A DNA stretch of 23,287 nt from contig JAHFHC010000013.1 in the NCBI GenBank assembly GCA_023247085.1, forward strand, positions 1 to 23,287, given 5' to 3'. The translations under genes were made by a program, and so were the position numbers. Source of the DNA: Microcaldota archaeon. GTDB taxonomy: Archaea; Micrarchaeota; Micrarchaeia; Norongarragalinales; UBA8480. Position 1 is the first letter of the stretch. Every line of letters starts with the position of its first letter. Shown here piece by piece: positions 22,161-23,287 of this stretch. The notes beneath the pieces were generated by a model. The model saw only the letters and a list, made by a program, of their open reading frames with translations, did not search any database and was not told the DNA's origin.

Positions 22161-22493
22161 ATGGAAACTATTAAAGCTACTATTATAACCTGCAGCAATT
22201 GCGGTTTTGACCAATTTTTTGATTTAAGTAAAAAGTTTAAAGTCTGCCCGAGCTGTAGTCACGCTATTGTTATGCGAACTGCCTCTGGCTCTGAGCTTAA
22301 AGACATTAAAGATAACATGAAGCTAGATGGAGTTGTCACAAAAGAATTAGCTTATAGCGATTACCGTACTTATTCTTTGACTGTTGAAGAGATACGTGAA
22401 CTGAAGAAGTTAGCAAGAGAAAAGAAAAAGGCAGCTGCTTCAAAAGCGTACAAACTCCACGGCGGCAAAAAACCAATGCGATTACTTTCTTAA
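22161..22493 (+). CDS. zinc-ribbon protein of unknown function (110 aa)
   Basis: The N-terminal third is a zinc ribbon, TCSNCGFDQFFDLSKKFKVC ending PSC, with Cys11, Cys14, Cys29 and Cys32 as ligands. The rest is a charged helix (VEEIRELKKLAREKKKAAAS) with a basic, glycine-lysine-rich tail (LHGGKKPMRLLS), consistent with RNA or DNA binding (inference). No family beyond the ribbon is recognised. The TATA box ATTATATATACG (about 22130-22141) is 25 nt upstream, so ATG 22161 is probably the first codon of a leaderless mRNA. Confidence 0.7.
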   Translation: METIKATIITCSNCGFDQFFDLSKKFKVCPSCSHAIVMRTASGSELKDIKDNMKLDGVVTKELAYSDYRTYSLTVEEIRELKKLAREKKKAAASKAYKLHGGKKPMRLLS

Positions 22494-22592
22494 CAACACC
22501 GCGCCACAAAAAGTGAAATTAGTTAACTACAGCTATTAACTCCTACGCAGCACATTTAGCACCGACCTAGAGTTAAGTACGTTTTTGTTAGT

Positions 22593-23287
22593 TCATCGTT
22601 CTTTTGGTAGTGATGTAGTTGTTTTTGAAAATGCGTATGCCGCTGCTTCTTGTGTTACTTGTACAATAATTTCATCAAGTATTGCTTGTGCATTTCTTTC
22701 GCCAGTCTCTAAAATTTCTAAGGCAGCTAATTGAGCTATTTGTTTAGCATCTTCTTTGCCTAAGTAACTAGCATCGAAGTTGTCAGCAATTCTTTCAATG
22801 GCTGGGTCAAGTGCGGCTAGTGCTTGGTTTCTATTCAGTTCTTTTAATTCTGGTATTTTCAAGCCACGAAGTTGTACTTTCCTTGCTTGTTCGCGAAGTT
22901 CTGCTACGCGTCTATCATATGCTTGTTTAGCTTCTTCGATGCTTTTGTATTGTTTAGTGAAGAGTCGGTTTGCTGCTGTTCTAACTAGCAGCGCGGTTTC
23001 TGGGTCTCCTCCAAAAACGCGTGTAGCGTCTTTCAAGTGTTGGTCGTACGCGTGTTTGGCTTCTTCAATGGTTGAGTATTTTTTCATGAAAAGTTGGACT
23101 GCTGCTGTTCTTGCTAGTGGCGCGGTTTCTGGGTTTGCTCCGAAGACGCGTGTAGCGTCTTTGTAGTGTTGGTCGTATGCTCTTTTGGCTTGTTCTATTG
23201 AACTGTATTTTTTTGTGAAGAGGTGGTTTGCGGCGGTTCTGACTAGTGGTTTTGAATCTTCTTCTGCGCCAAAGATGAGTTTGGCGT
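22593..23287 (-). CDS. helical repeat protein, 5'-truncated by the window edge
   Basis: The minus-strand frame is open from the window end to the stop at 22593, with no stop before the internal Met at 23087, so that Met is not the true start; 231 residues are visible. The N-terminal part consists of 43-residue tandem units (LVRTAANHLFTKKYSSIEQA, then KRAYDQHYKDATRVFG), each probably a helical hairpin. After the third, diverged unit comes a different helical region (LREQARKVQLRGLKIPELKE, then DAKQIAQLAALEILETGERN) and a Ser/Thr-rich end. No family is recognised; it may be a TPR-like scaffold (inference). Confidence 0.7.
   Translation of the reverse strand, partial: AKLIFGAEEDSKPLVRTAANHLFTKKYSSIEQAKRAYDQHYKDATRVFGANPETAPLARTAAVQLFMKKYSTIEEAKHAYDQHLKDATRVFGGDPETALLVRTAANRLFTKQYKSIEEAKQAYDRRVAELREQARKVQLRGLKIPELKELNRNQALAALDPAIERIADNFDASYLGKEDAKQIAQLAALEILETGERNAQAILDEIIVQVTQEAAAYAFSKTTTSLPKER
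22914..23287 (-). repeat. 129-bp tandem repeats coding 43-aa units
   Basis: Units at 23246-23118 and 23117-22989, a partial unit at 22988-22914, and the end of a preceding unit at 23285-23247. The string CGCGTGTAGCGTCTTT (plus strand) recurs exactly at a 129-bp offset, so the first two copies are recent or kept alike. The array continues beyond the window. Confidence 0.8.

Noticed and set aside
22914-23287. Regularly spaced repeats at the right end considered as CRISPR
   Set aside because: The 129-bp period has no short-repeat/spacer form and is coding throughout in one frame.

Overview
The window reads as a compact, A+T-rich archaeal chromosome segment, most likely from a DPANN-type lineage (inference). 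Archaeal marks are TATA boxes 26-30 nt upstream of many start codons with no leader, GGTG-type ribosome sites before internal or leadered genes, a TrmB-family regulator, an aCPSF2-type beta-CASP nuclease, an archaeal-type phosphoglycerate kinase and a tRNA whose intron sits in the T-loop. A bacterial-type (class I) GAPDH fits DPANN archaea better than classical methanogens or Crenarchaeota.

Layout. 1-176: tail of a secreted CAP-domain protein, followed by a possibly decayed stretch. 338-1336 (-): a tight cluster of four small overlapping genes of unknown function, one with a winged-helix domain, facing a 407-bp gene-free region (1337-1743) that holds six copies of a TATGTGCA element and two hairpins; it resembles an iteron origin or operator of a small mobile or plasmid-derived element. 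1744-2025 (+): DUF4389 membrane protein. 2022-3717 (-): three-gene operon (methyltransferase, YjbQ/UPF0047, cupin) divergent from a TrmB-like regulator (3829-4584), with two palindromes placed just upstream of the two opposed TATA boxes. 4600-6472: a DEDD-type exonuclease and a two-gene unit of an unknown helical protein plus a PIN-domain nuclease. 6561-6691 (-): tRNA-Ala(CGC) with a 59-nt intron at 59/60.

6772-14861 is an envelope region: a secreted, membrane-anchored beta-sandwich repeat protein, two tandem paralogous GT2 glycosyltransferases, a GT4 glycosyltransferase, a low-molecular-weight tyrosine phosphatase-like protein and an NAD-dependent epimerase/dehydratase, with the aCPSF2 nuclease between them. 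A 43-aa hydrophobic ORF lies at 14865-14996. 15140-19162 encodes a 1340-aa secreted protein with about 109 cysteines in three kinds of tandem modules. 19215-22078 carries a CBS-domain protein divergent from a GAPDH-PGK operon (lower glycolysis). The right end has a zinc-ribbon protein and the end of a helical protein built of 43-aa tandem repeats, which runs off the window.

The points most worth following are the T-loop intron tRNA, the iteron-like cluster with its small-gene operon (including a 53-aa ORF that may be a frameshifted continuation of its neighbour), the twin-palindrome TrmB control region over the YjbQ/cupin/methyltransferase operon, and the giant cysteine-rich surface protein. 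No rRNA, CRISPR array or insertion sequence was seen.
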